64,000 nt of DNA, from assembly GCF_032681285.1 (NCBI RefSeq), contig NZ_CP136338.1:62001-126000 (forward strand), in the 5' to 3' direction. This stretch comes from Piscinibacter gummiphilus. GTDB taxonomy: Bacteria > Pseudomonadota > Gammaproteobacteria > Burkholderiales > Burkholderiaceae_C. A program made the position numbers and the translations under genes. Below are positions 9,491 through 18,600 of this stretch, in pieces (positions within the stretch are counted from its first letter, which is position 1; each line of letters starts with the position of its first letter). Below the pieces are notes generated by a model that was given only the letters and a program-made list of their open reading frames with translations, had not been told where the DNA came from and ran no database searches.

Positions 9491-11056
9491 ATGGCGAAAG
9501 AGCACGGCAACAGCGAGAGCGCCTCGACAGCCCAGGAATTAGTTCCCGTTGCGCAGTACGTGCGAATGTCCACCGAGCACCAGCGATATTCGACCGAGAA
9601 CCAGACCCTGGCCATCACCGAGTACGCCGAGCGGCATGGCATGCACATCGTTCGCACCTACGAGGATTCCGGGAAGAGTGGGCTGAACATCAGAGGAAGA
9701 ACCGGACTGCAAAGCCTCTTGCGAGACGTGCAGCAACCCGCCGTCCCTTTCCGTGCAGTCCTCGTCTACGACGTCAGTCGCTGGGGGCGCTTCCCAGACC
9801 CGGACGAGGCGGCCGTCTATGAGCAGACGTGCAAACGGCGCGGGATCAAAGTGATCTATTGCGCTGAGCCGTTCACCAACGATGGCTCGCTCTCGTCCAC
9901 TGTTCTCGTGGGCATCAAACGCAGCATGGCCGCGGAGTACAGCCGTGAGTTATCGGTGAAGGTGTTCGCCGGTCATCGCAACCTCGTGCAGCGAGGATTC
10001 CGCCAAGGAGGTGCACCCGGTCTGGGGCTCCGGCGGCAACTCGTCGATGAGAACAACGTCGTCAAGGGACAGCTGACCCGAGGGGAAAAGAAAAGCATCC
10101 AGACCGACCGGGTGGTGTTGGTGCCGGGGCCAGCGGATGAAGTCGAAACGGTCCGCCGCATCTACAAGCATTTCCTGGAAGACGGAATGCCGGAACGGGT
10201 GATTGCCTCGAACCTGAATCGTCAGCAGATCTTCACTGACCTGGGTCGACCGTGGACGCGAGGCACGGTGCACCAGGTGCTCACCAACGAAAAGTACATC
10301 GGCAACAACGTCTACAACCGGACGTCGTTCAAGCTGAAGATCGCGCACAAACAAAACGAACCTTCGGAGTGGATTCGGCGCGATGGCGCCTTCGAAGCCA
10401 TCGTGCCTCCGGACAGGTTCGCCCAGGTGCAATCGGTGATTGTTGCTCGATCGGCACATATCGACTCCGATCACATGCTTGCGTTGCTCAAGCATCTTCT
10501 GGAGCAGCATGGCGTCGTATCAGGTTTGCTCATTGATGAAGAGGACGGCGTTCCTTCAAGTTCGGCATACCGGAGCCGATTTGGAAGCCTGCTTCGCGCA
10601 TACAGCCTCATCGGCTTCACACCGAAGCGCGACTATGCGTATCTCGAGATCAATAGAGCCTTGCGTCGGCGCCACCCGGAGGTCCTGGCAGAGATATCCG
10701 CTGGCATTGACGCATGGGGAGGAACAACCGCCAGGGATGCAGCGACCGACCTGGTGACCGTGAACGGCGAGTTCACCACTTCTCTCGTCATCGCACGGTG
10801 CAAACCTACTCCCGCTGGAACATATCGCTGGCGCATTCGACTCGACGCAAGTCTGCAGCCCGACGTCACGGTCGTGGTCCGCATGGACCATGCCAACAAA
10901 CATCCGTTCGACTACTACGTCTTCCCTTCGATCGACTTTTGCATCGACTCGCTCCCGATCCGGGAGAACAACGGATTCACCCTCGACGCATATCGCGTGG
11001 ATTCTCTCCAGGAGTTTTACGCGCTGAGTGGCCGTTCCCTGCTGGAGGCAGCATGA
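9491..11056 (+). CDS. Large serine recombinase
   Basis: A 521-residue serine recombinase. The resolvase-type catalytic domain carries the nucleophile S27 in YVRMSTE and conserved arginines (DVSRWGR). It is followed by a recombinase domain (RQGGAPGLGLRR ... RGTVHQVLTNEKYIGN) that binds attachment-site DNA. A zinc-ribbon and coiled-coil tail typical of phage integrases is not obvious; the last 170 residues are unrecognised. The frame is open from a GTG at 9371, but the ATG at 9491 puts the catalytic domain at the usual distance. Its stop overlaps the first parB start (ATGA). Confidence 0.85.
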   Translation: MAKEHGNSESASTAQELVPVAQYVRMSTEHQRYSTENQTLAITEYAERHGMHIVRTYEDSGKSGLNIRGRTGLQSLLRDVQQPAVPFRAVLVYDVSRWGRFPDPDEAAVYEQTCKRRGIKVIYCAEPFTNDGSLSSTVLVGIKRSMAAEYSRELSVKVFAGHRNLVQRGFRQGGAPGLGLRRQLVDENNVVKGQLTRGEKKSIQTDRVVLVPGPADEVETVRRIYKHFLEDGMPERVIASNLNRQQIFTDLGRPWTRGTVHQVLTNEKYIGNNVYNRTSFKLKIAHKQNEPSEWIRRDGAFEAIVPPDRFAQVQSVIVARSAHIDSDHMLALLKHLLEQHGVVSGLLIDEEDGVPSSSAYRSRFGSLLRAYSLIGFTPKRDYAYLEINRALRRRHPEVLAEISAGIDAWGGTTARDAATDLVTVNGEFTTSLVIARCKPTPAGTYRWRIRLDASLQPDVTVVVRMDHANKHPFDYYVFPSIDFCIDSLPIRENNGFTLDAYRVDSLQEFYALSGRSLLEAA

Positions 11057-11949
11057 GTGACCAACCGGTTCGCATCGAGATGATTTCGATCGATTCGATC
11101 GAGGTGCCCAATCCGCGGACGCGTGTGGGTCGCATCCATCAGGAGATCACCGAAAACATCGCAAACGTCGGGCTCAAGCGCCCTATCACCGTCCGGCGCA
11201 ATGCGCCCTCCTCAGAGCGCACGTTCGCGCTGGTCTGCGGCCAGGGGCGACTGGAATCGTGCAAGGCTCTTGGACAGGCCACGGTTCCAGCGATCGTCCT
11301 CGACACCGATGAGGAGACTGGGCACGTCATGAGCTTGGTGGAGAACATCGCCAGGCGAATGCCGCGGACCAGCGAGACCATGGAGCACGTCGCAGCACTG
11401 AAGGCACGTGGTTATAGCGATGCCGAGATCGGCAAGAAGATCGGATGCACCGCCTCTTGGGTCAACAACGTGGCCAATCTCCTGGAAAAGGGTGAGAAGC
11501 GTCTCCTGGCTGCCGCGGAAGCGGGGCACATTCCGCTTCACCTGGCGGTCAGCATTTCGCGGGCGAGCGACGCTGACGCCCAGCGGCTCCTGCTCGATGC
11601 CTACAACAGTGGCGAATTGAAGGGCAAGAAGATCAGCGTTGCTCGTCGAATCCTCGAGCAACGGAGAACGAGCGGTAAACATCGCAGCAGCACGATGGTG
11701 GTTGGAAAGGTCAATCCGTCCCGTCAAATGACACCCGAAGACCTTGCGAAGCTCTATCAGCGAAACGCCGAGGAGCACCGGAGGATCCAGAAGCGCTCCG
11801 AGCAGACGCAAACGATGCTGCTGCTAGCGCAAGAGATGTTCAAGGATCTATTCGCCAACCCGGACTTCCGAACGCTCTTGGCCGCAGAGCAGATGGAAAG
11901 CATTCCTCAACCGCTGGTGGAAAGTGCGCGGAAAGCAGGGTTGGTCTGA
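11053..11949 (+). CDS. ParB-like partition/nuclease-fold protein (first of two)
   Basis: A 298-residue protein with a ParB N-terminal domain (IEVPNPRTR, then ENIANVGLKRPITVR and the VCGQGRLESCKALG phosphate-binding-type motif) and a central HTH (YSDAEIGKKIGCTASWVNNV). ParB proteins bind parS-like sites and, in chromosomal and plasmid partition, act as CTP switches. No ParA ATPase is adjacent. It is coupled to the recombinase upstream and overlaps the next parB by one base, suggesting that the three products act together, perhaps to control recombination. Confidence 0.8.
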   Translation: MSDQPVRIEMISIDSIEVPNPRTRVGRIHQEITENIANVGLKRPITVRRNAPSSERTFALVCGQGRLESCKALGQATVPAIVLDTDEETGHVMSLVENIARRMPRTSETMEHVAALKARGYSDAEIGKKIGCTASWVNNVANLLEKGEKRLLAAAEAGHIPLHLAVSISRASDADAQRLLLDAYNSGELKGKKISVARRILEQRRTSGKHRSSTMVVGKVNPSRQMTPEDLAKLYQRNAEEHRRIQKRSEQTQTMLLLAQEMFKDLFANPDFRTLLAAEQMESIPQPLVESARKAGLV

Positions 11950-12845
11950 TGGAAAAACCGCCCAAGCCGATCCGTCTGGCCTTCGAGCGAGACTGCTTCG
12001 AGATCGAGCTTCCGAGCCTCCATGGCTCCAAGGTCTTGCCACTGGCCATCAAGCAAAGCGTCAAGTTCCAGCAAATCAAAGCGTCGGTTCAAGCTATCGG
12101 ACTCGTCGAGCCACTCGTCGTCATCCCTCATCCCGCCCACCAAGGGGACTACATGATCCTGGACGGCCATGTCCGGGCGGAAGCCTTAAGGGAGCTGTCG
12201 GTCGCGCGAGCGCTCTGCCTCATCTCCACGGACGACGAGTCGTTCACGTACAACAAGCGCGTCAATCGCCTGTCGGTCGTTCAAGAGCACCGAATGATCG
12301 TTCGCGCTGCGGAGCGTGGAGTGTCGGTACAAAGACTCGCAGCCGCACTGGGAGTCTCCGAATACTCCATCAAGGCGCGGTTCAAGCTTCTTGATGGGAT
12401 CTGCGACGAGGCCGTTCGCCTCCTTGCAGACAAGCCGGCAACCCATGGCCTGTTCAACTCGCTTCGCCAAATGAAGCCATTTCGCCAAATCGATGCCGTT
12501 CAATCGATGATCGGCCTCAACAACTACTCGGTGAAATTGTCGCTGGCGATGCTTCAGGCCACACCGCCAGATCAGCTCGCAGATGAGGCTCGGGTCAAAG
12601 TCCACAAGGGCGGCCCGTCCGAAACACTACAGCGTCTTCAGCGTGAACTTGCGGCCGTGCAATCGGATACGAAACTGCTCGAGGAAAGCTACGGGCCGGC
12701 AAACCTTCAGCTCGTGATCATCAAGACCTATATCAAGAGCTTGCTCGACAATGTCCGCATCGTGCGATGGCTCGCGAAGTTTCAGCGCGAGTATTTGCAG
12801 CAATTGCAACTCATCGCGGACATCAAAGAGCTTCCCAGCGGATAA
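11949..12845 (+). CDS. ParB/RepB-like protein (second of two)
   Basis: A 298-residue ParB-type protein, divergent from the preceding one. It has an N-terminal ParB motif (SVQAIGLVEPLVVIP ... MILDGHVRAEALREL), a central HTH (VSVQRLAAALGVSEYSIKAR) and a C-terminal half resembling the RepB C-terminal region of plasmid partition proteins. A serine recombinase followed by a ParB and a RepB-C protein is a recurring trio in proteobacterial accessory regions; its biochemical role is not established as far as I know. Confidence 0.75.
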   Translation: MEKPPKPIRLAFERDCFEIELPSLHGSKVLPLAIKQSVKFQQIKASVQAIGLVEPLVVIPHPAHQGDYMILDGHVRAEALRELSVARALCLISTDDESFTYNKRVNRLSVVQEHRMIVRAAERGVSVQRLAAALGVSEYSIKARFKLLDGICDEAVRLLADKPATHGLFNSLRQMKPFRQIDAVQSMIGLNNYSVKLSLAMLQATPPDQLADEARVKVHKGGPSETLQRLQRELAAVQSDTKLLEESYGPANLQLVIIKTYIKSLLDNVRIVRWLAKFQREYLQQLQLIADIKELPSG

Positions 12846-13149
12846 GCGACTCGGCGAAACAACCACAGGAGGGCACACCCCCGCGGGATTGTTGGCTGTT
12901 TGCTTCGTTGCGCGGGCTGCCGCGAAGGATCCAGTTGCACTGCGAAGGTGTGATCGGACAACGCCGGAGTTCGCTACGCGATCTTCTGACAAAGTACCGA
13001 GATCTTGGAGCTCAGTCTCGAAGAGAACCGCTTGCCCGATCCGTTCTCGGTCCGAAGCATGCAATGGTTGTCACGCCCGTTCGGAAGCTACACAAGAGTT
13101 GGAACACCGCTCGGGGGCACATATAGGCAGAGCTGCGCGCGTCCGGGCG
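12846..13149. other. Non-coding interval at the right side of the Tn7-like module
   Basis: No ORF here has convincing codon use. A segment at 13061-13080 (GCAATGGT ... CACGCCCGT) resembles, in inverted orientation, bases 3488-3509 on the other side of the module. The right end of the transposon should lie in or near this interval. Confidence 0.35.
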
Positions 13150-13770
13150 TCACCCCTCGAAATCTGCGACCGCTTGCAATTCGCAAGCCCCCTGCCCTGC
13201 GGACCGGAACACTCCTGCAAGCGATTTGTGAACCGTCACCGGGGCTGGGTTGACGCCGCCCATCTTGAACAGCAAGCGTTCTTGCAGAGGCGTTTTGTCG
13301 AGCAACTTCTCGTTCAACTTGAACGAGTAGACGTCAAACAGTTGGGTTCCGCCAATGTCGATTGGATCGTCCCGGTCGTAATCTGATTGATCCCGATCCC
13401 AACAGTCGAACCGATCAATGAAGGTCAAGTACCAGAAGGTCTCATGCCACTTCCCGTCGTCGTCCACGTAGATGGCCGGTTGCAGAGCCAACCTTGGCAC
13501 CTCGAGTGGAAGCAGCTTTTCTCGCACGCGATCTGACACGAGCAAATCGCTTCCAACGAACATGACCTCGGGGGCGCCCTTATAGGGACGAATGCCCTGC
13601 TCTTTCTGCATGTCCGCCATGCCATTGAAGAACTTCAGTGGCCGTGAGCCGAGCGGCAACACCTCGAACATGTAGTTCAGTTCAGCAGTGTCCTCATCGG
13701 GTTGGGGATAAGGAAGCCCTTCGTCCGCGGGCCGGCGCAAGAAGAAGTATTCGTTGTTGTAGTCCGTCAT
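13150..13770 (-). CDS. Imm11-type immunity protein, locus 1
   Basis: A 206-residue protein matching the Imm11 (DUF1629) immunity family by its pattern: PLGSRPLKFFNG, an LQPAIYVDDDGKWHE strand pair, FDCWDRD and LLFKMGG. Such proteins neutralise a cognate polymorphic toxin in the producing cell. It starts two bases after the stop of the AHH nuclease gene, placing it last in a vgrG-effector-nuclease-immunity operon. It is paralogous to the product of 53476-54081. Confidence 0.8.
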   Translation of the reverse strand: MTDYNNEYFFLRRPADEGLPYPQPDEDTAELNYMFEVLPLGSRPLKFFNGMADMQKEQGIRPYKGAPEVMFVGSDLLVSDRVREKLLPLEVPRLALQPAIYVDDDGKWHETFWYLTFIDRFDCWDRDQSDYDRDDPIDIGGTQLFDVYSFKLNEKLLDKTPLQERLLFKMGGVNPAPVTVHKSLAGVFRSAGQGACELQAVADFEG

Positions 13771-13772
13771 GC

Positions 13773-14450
13773 TTATCTTCCTGGAACCAATCGGTAGGGT
13801 TTGTCGCTCTGATACGTGATGTTCTCAGACGTTTGACCTCTTCCCTGCCGGCGAAAGTGGTTGCGTTCCTTAGGGCAAGGCTTCACCGAGCCTTTCAGGC
13901 TTCCTATTGCATCAACACCGCCGCAACCAATGGGATTACCCGGCTGAAAGGACTTGGCAGCGGCTGTCAATGGCGCCTTGCCAGGGCTGTCTTGAATCCA
14001 ACGCAGGATGCGCTTTCCGACCTTGTTGATCTCAGTGACTGCATTCGCGGCGGACGTGGACGTACAGGCCTTCGCCAGCGGCAGCGCCAAGTCAAGGATT
14101 TGCGTGCGAACCATGTCGTGATACGTGATCGACTTGTCAGCGTCTCGGTCGGGCTTGTTTTGGTCTACCGGCGCGGTGTGGTTCCCCCGGTGGACCTGAA
14201 TGCCTAGGTGACACGCTCCCTGAAGCGTGCAGGGTATGAAGACGAGATTCGGCAGATCGTTGATGTCATAGCCAATCTGCACGAGGTTCTTGCCTCGTCC
14301 CGACAAGGACACGCCCTTTGCCGAGATGATGTGATGGGCCTGCATCTTGACGCCGTGATGGCGAGGATGATCTGGATAGTTCTTGATCGCCCGGGTGATC
14401 GCGCCCAGGTACTTGTCGTCCTTCAGGACATTGCCCACTGGAATATCCAT
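13773..14450 (-). CDS. AHH-domain nuclease toxin, locus 1
   Basis: A 225-residue predicted nuclease of the HNH/Endo VII superfamily with the conserved AHH motif (MQAHHIISAKG) near residue 40. HPRHH precedes it, and CTLQGACHLGIQVHRGNHT follows. It would cleave nucleic acid of a rival cell after T6SS delivery. It begins only four bases after the stop of the upstream partner gene. The last 50 residues contain GCGGVD and a basic tail shared with the locus-2 paralogue. The AHH domain is clear; DNA versus RNA as substrate cannot be told. Confidence 0.8.
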   Translation of the reverse strand: MDIPVGNVLKDDKYLGAITRAIKNYPDHPRHHGVKMQAHHIISAKGVSLSGRGKNLVQIGYDINDLPNLVFIPCTLQGACHLGIQVHRGNHTAPVDQNKPDRDADKSITYHDMVRTQILDLALPLAKACTSTSAANAVTEINKVGKRILRWIQDSPGKAPLTAAAKSFQPGNPIGCGGVDAIGSLKGSVKPCPKERNHFRRQGRGQTSENITYQSDKPYRLVPGR

Positions 14451-14454
14451 CGCC

Positions 14455-15696
14455 TTACTCGTAGACCACTGTGCCTAGCCGATGCCGCGGAGTCGTGTGT
14501 TGCGTGCTGCCGCACACTTGGCATTTGCGATCGCGCTTGATCGCTTGCTTACGCGCTACCACCGTTGACCTGGTGTTCCCGCGCAGAACAAGTCCTCGCT
14601 GCCTTGCTTGCCTCAGCTTGTCGCCAAGCATGCGCAAGTCGGTCGCAGCCTGGCAGAAGTCCTCGATCACACGAATCAGTGCATCAAGCGCTTCCTTGGC
14701 GCGTTCGATCTTCTTCGCCGCCTTCGCAAGCTTCGCGCTACTGGCGGCCAGGCGCGCAATCAGAGAAGCCACACGAGCAGCCGCGGCTGCGCCGGCAGAA
14801 AGGATCGCCGTGACGAGCAGCAAAAGCAACTCAATCAACAGGTAGACCCCGCCTTTCGCAGCCGCATAGCCCAGGAAATTCGGGGGGACTGACTCGATCA
14901 TCAGCCCGACATATGCGAGGTATCCAAGGATGCTGTCGTGGTCCGAGATAAGCTCCAGGACCATGTAGAAGTTCGGATCGCTCTTGATCTCTTTGGCGAG
15001 CTGCGGATCGATGTCCATCAGAACGTTGTCGACGAAGGCCTGGACCGGCTTGGGGTCGCCCTTCACCAGCAGCTCAGGCAGGCCAAGAATGGCCTCGCGA
15101 TGCTTGTAGGCTTTCTGAGCCTTCTTCGCTGCCTCCGACAGTGCATTCGCTGTAGCTTGCGCCGAATGGACGTAGTCGTCGACCTGCTGCCCTACAGCCT
15201 TCTCAGCATCGTCAATCGCTTCCTCGAAGTTGCGCTGCCACCAGCCCCAGTTGTAGATCGTCTTGTCGGGGTTCTCCAGCACCTTGCCGGCGCGCGTCGC
15301 GGCCGCTTCGGTGCTGGCTGCGATGTCGTTGTAGACGCCCTTGCTGTAGTTTCCGGCCGCATCAAGAGCGCTGCCGGCCAGGTCCTTGATCTTCACCCCG
15401 AGGTTGGTCCACATCTCCTTACTGAACATCTCGGTGAAGTCGTCGCCCCACTCGGACGCACCGGCCGCAGCTCCGGCACGAACGCTTGAAATTAACGCCG
15501 TGAGTGGCCCGGCGTCCCACTCCTTCTGGAACGGCGCCATCCGGTCCGTGAGGTTCAGGTACGCCGCATCCAAACGCTGCTGTATCAGCTGGCGGTCGTC
15601 ATGAATCTCTTTCTCGGTGACGGTCGGTTGCGCCGTGACCAGCACTGAACCGTCGTTCGGCGCCAGCACGTGGCGCCCGTACTGAGGCTCTGCCAT
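14455..15696 (-). CDS. T6SS effector partner with membrane segment, locus 1
   Basis: A 413-residue protein. The N-terminus (about 1-60) resembles the start of VgrG-linked effectors. Residues 60-260 are helical with many alanines. A strongly hydrophobic stretch (YLLIELLLLLVTAILSAGAA) lies near residue 290, and the C-terminus ends in a CxxC-type knuckle (CQVCGSTQH). Its ATG overlaps the vgrG stop, and the AHH nuclease follows after four bases. I infer that it delivers or translocates the separately encoded nuclease. An open frame extends 33 codons upstream inside vgrG but is not needed. Confidence 0.7.
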   Translation of the reverse strand: MAEPQYGRHVLAPNDGSVLVTAQPTVTEKEIHDDRQLIQQRLDAAYLNLTDRMAPFQKEWDAGPLTALISSVRAGAAAGASEWGDDFTEMFSKEMWTNLGVKIKDLAGSALDAAGNYSKGVYNDIAASTEAAATRAGKVLENPDKTIYNWGWWQRNFEEAIDDAEKAVGQQVDDYVHSAQATANALSEAAKKAQKAYKHREAILGLPELLVKGDPKPVQAFVDNVLMDIDPQLAKEIKSDPNFYMVLELISDHDSILGYLAYVGLMIESVPPNFLGYAAAKGGVYLLIELLLLLVTAILSAGAAAAARVASLIARLAASSAKLAKAAKKIERAKEALDALIRVIEDFCQAATDLRMLGDKLRQARQRGLVLRGNTRSTVVARKQAIKRDRKCQVCGSTQHTTPRHRLGTVVYE

Positions 15697-18600
15697 CAGG
15701 CAATCTCCTGGGTCATGTCGACGGTGACGGACTTCGCGACGGTGCTGCCGTTGATGTCGACCTTGAGGTCCTCGAGCGGCCAAGCGGTATTCCAAGCGTC
15801 CTCGTAGCGACCTTCCAGGTTGACCCAGGAGATGTCTGCTTTCGGGAGGACCGGTCGGACATACTCTTCATTGGCTCCGCCAATGAAGCTCTTGCTGGCC
15901 GCCTTGACGCTGATCTTCCCCGGACACTGCACCGTGATGCCGGCCCCTTCGATCACGATTTGAGCGCCGCCCGAGGTCGTCAGCGTGATCTTTTTAGCCG
16001 CCGCCCAATCGATGTGTGCGCTGGCAGTCTGGATGTTGACGAGGTTCTTGGCGGCGACCTCGGCTTGATCGGCTTGGGCTTGCATCTCTACGGGCCCCTT
16101 CCGGGCGATCATGGTCAGGCCGGTGCCCTTGGCACCCTGGCCTGCCTGGACTGCGCCGGCGAGGATCCCGATGCTCTGGCCGGTGTGCAGCCGGAGCTGT
16201 TGCCCGCTCGCGAGCTGCAGGTCCTGCCCGGCCTGCCAGCTGATGGCTTCGCCGCTGGCGAGCTGGATGTCTTGACCGGCCACCGTCGCCAGGCCCGCCT
16301 TGGCGGTGATGGCGACGATGGGGTCGGTGGTGTGCGGCACCTTGCCGTTGCTCGCCTGCGTGCTCTTCTTGCCGGCGTCGGCGATGGCGGCATCGAGCGA
16401 TGCGTGGCTCACCATGCCGCTCGCGGACTGATGCAGCGCCTTCATCGGCGCGAGCTTGTCGGAGAGGTTGCTCTGGCCGGCCTTCAGCGTGCCGATGGCG
16501 CTCGCAAGAGCCGTTGTCTGATGGGTCTTGGCGGCATTGCTGAAGCTGTCGGCGAGTGTTGCGGCCTGCTTCAGGAGCGCCATGCCGGCAGCGTTGTCGC
16601 CGGCGGGGTCGGCCTCGCGGGTGCCGAAAGTCGTGATGAGCAAGCCGTTGGTGGCGCGCACGGCGCCATACGCGTCGGTCCTCAGTTCGAAGCCTCGGCC
16701 GCGGTAGTGGCCGCGGTGGTTGTCGGCCTGGTGGATCAGGTGACCGAGGTTGAGCTGGGTGGCGTGCTGCGTGGTGGCGAGTTGCACGCGCAGCTCGCCG
16801 GGCGTGTCGTCGAAGACCAGCTGGTTGAAGCCCTCTCCGCCGAACTCCTTGCTCTTGAAGCCGCTGAGCGCAGCGGTGTTGTTCTGCGCGGCGGCGTCTT
16901 GGCCGGCCGGGCCAGGGGCGCCGCCGTGCCACGCCGGGCTGTGGCCGCCCGAGCCACCGCCGACGAGGTTGCCCTGGGCGCTCGGGCCGTGGTTGTGGCT
17001 GGCCTTGTAGGCGCTGGTGTCAGCTTCCGCGGCCGCCCCGCCCGGTGTTGGCGGCAAGTCGGCTTCGCCGCGGCCGTTGTACAGGCTGCCGAGCACGACG
17101 GGCCGCTCGATGTCGCCCTCGATGAAGTCGAGCAGCACCTCCTGGCCGATGCGCGGGATGTGCTGCCACCCCATGCCGGCGCCGGCCCAGCGCTGCGCCA
17201 CGCGCACCCAGCAGCTGCTGCGGTTGTCAGGCCTCGCGTCCGCGCCCGGGGCAGACTGCCAGTGGAACTGCACCCGGATGCGGCCGAGCGCATCGGTGTA
17301 GAGCTCGTCGGCGCCGTTCGGGCTGGTGATGCCGCCGGGCCCGACCACGATGGCGGTCTGGGCGCCGAGCGCGGTGCGCGTGGTGGGCGGCAGGGGGCGC
17401 CACGGGATGAGGCGGCGCAGGGCTTCGAAGCGGTTGGCGTAGCCAAGCTCGGCGGCCGTGAGACTCAGGGCGGGGTCGTGCTCCAGGGTCTCGAGCAATG
17501 CATGCGTTGCCGAGTTGGAGGGCTCGCCATCGAGTTCGGCAAAAGGATCGGATGCCGGCTGCTGCATCAGCCGGTCGCTCAGTTCCTTGGGCAGGTTGTT
17601 GACGCCCAGGGCATGCACGCTGTGCACACAGAACTCGCGATCGGCGGTGCTTTGCAGCTCCGAGAGCGCATCCAGCGTGCTCTGCGTGAGGCCGAAGTGC
17701 TCGCCGGCGCGCAGGCTGCGCACGGTGCTGCGGCCGAGCCAGGTCTTGTGGCGTGCTTCGTGGGCCTGCTGGCGGCAGGTGGCGCGGTGCTGCAGCTGGG
17801 CGCTGCTACAGGTGCCGGTGTCGGCGGTGGCGCCGATGGGCTCGTACTGCTGCAGCCACGGCGCCATGTCGCGCATCGACTCGCTGGTGTAGTCGTAGGC
17901 GGTGGGGGACTCGGCGGCGATCGCGCGCTTGGCCTGGTAGTCCCACTGCAGCACAGCACTCGCGGCCGGCGTGAGCTGGCGCCAGCCGCCGAAGCTCTGG
18001 ATGGCGTCTTGCTCTTCGGCGGCCGAGCCGCGATGGAAGCGGATGCCGGCACCACCGAGCGCGCTGCGGGAGGTGGTGTTCTCGGGCCAGCGGGCGCTGT
18101 CGGCGAAGAAGACGATGCGGTGGCCGCTTGGTGCGTCGTCGGCTTCTTCCACGCGCCAGCCGAGGCCTTCTTCGGCCAGCAAGCGCTGCAGGAAGGCGAG
18201 GTCGCTCTCGCGGTATTGGACGCAGTAGGAGCGCACGCCGGCGTTGGGGCCCTGTGCGATGAATGCGGCGAGGTCTTCGGTGTTGCCCTCGGCATCGGTC
18301 TCGCCCCACCGCCAGGCGGCGTGGGCCTTGTAGGCGTCGGCGCCCAGCACGTCGTCGAGGATCTGGATGATGGTCTTGTCTTGCCAGACGCGGCTGTTGC
18401 GTGTGTGGCCGAGCAGGGCGAGCCACGGCTGGATGAGCAACTGGTGGCGCACGAGGCCGCCGTCGGCGCCGGCATCACGGGCCTCGAAGACGAGGCCGCT
18501 GCGGCGGTGGCGGCTGCCATCGGCCAGGGTGCTCAGCAGGGTGATGCGCTGTCCGAGCAGCGCTTGCAGCGGGGTGCGGTTGTGCACGCACAGGGTGTGC

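Larger units (their letters stand above)
3805..12845 (+). mobile_element. Tn7-like transposition module with recombinase and ParB genes
   Basis: Nine co-directional, mostly overlapping or abutting genes: a 66-residue ORF, tnsA, tnsB, tnsC, tniQ, tniQ, a serine recombinase and two ParB-like genes. TnsA (endonuclease), TnsB (DDE transposase), TnsC (AAA regulator) and TniQ (target selector) together define a Tn7-like cut-and-paste element. Coordinates given are those of the genes, because the terminal repeats and target duplication were not identified. No CRISPR array or cas gene is nearby, so this is not visibly a CRISPR-associated transposon. Confidence 0.75.

Noticed and set aside
3805..12845. 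A CRISPR-associated transposon
   Set aside because: Two TniQ genes raised the idea, but no cas gene and no repeat-spacer array were seen in or around the module.
12751..13386. A 211-codon plus-strand ORF
   Set aside because: It overlaps the end of the second parB and the immunity gene antisense, with no coding bias or domain.
14440..14470. A frameshift splitting one effector protein into two ORFs
   Set aside because: The same two-gene arrangement occurs in the diverged locus-2 paralogue, with a longer spacer and its own start.
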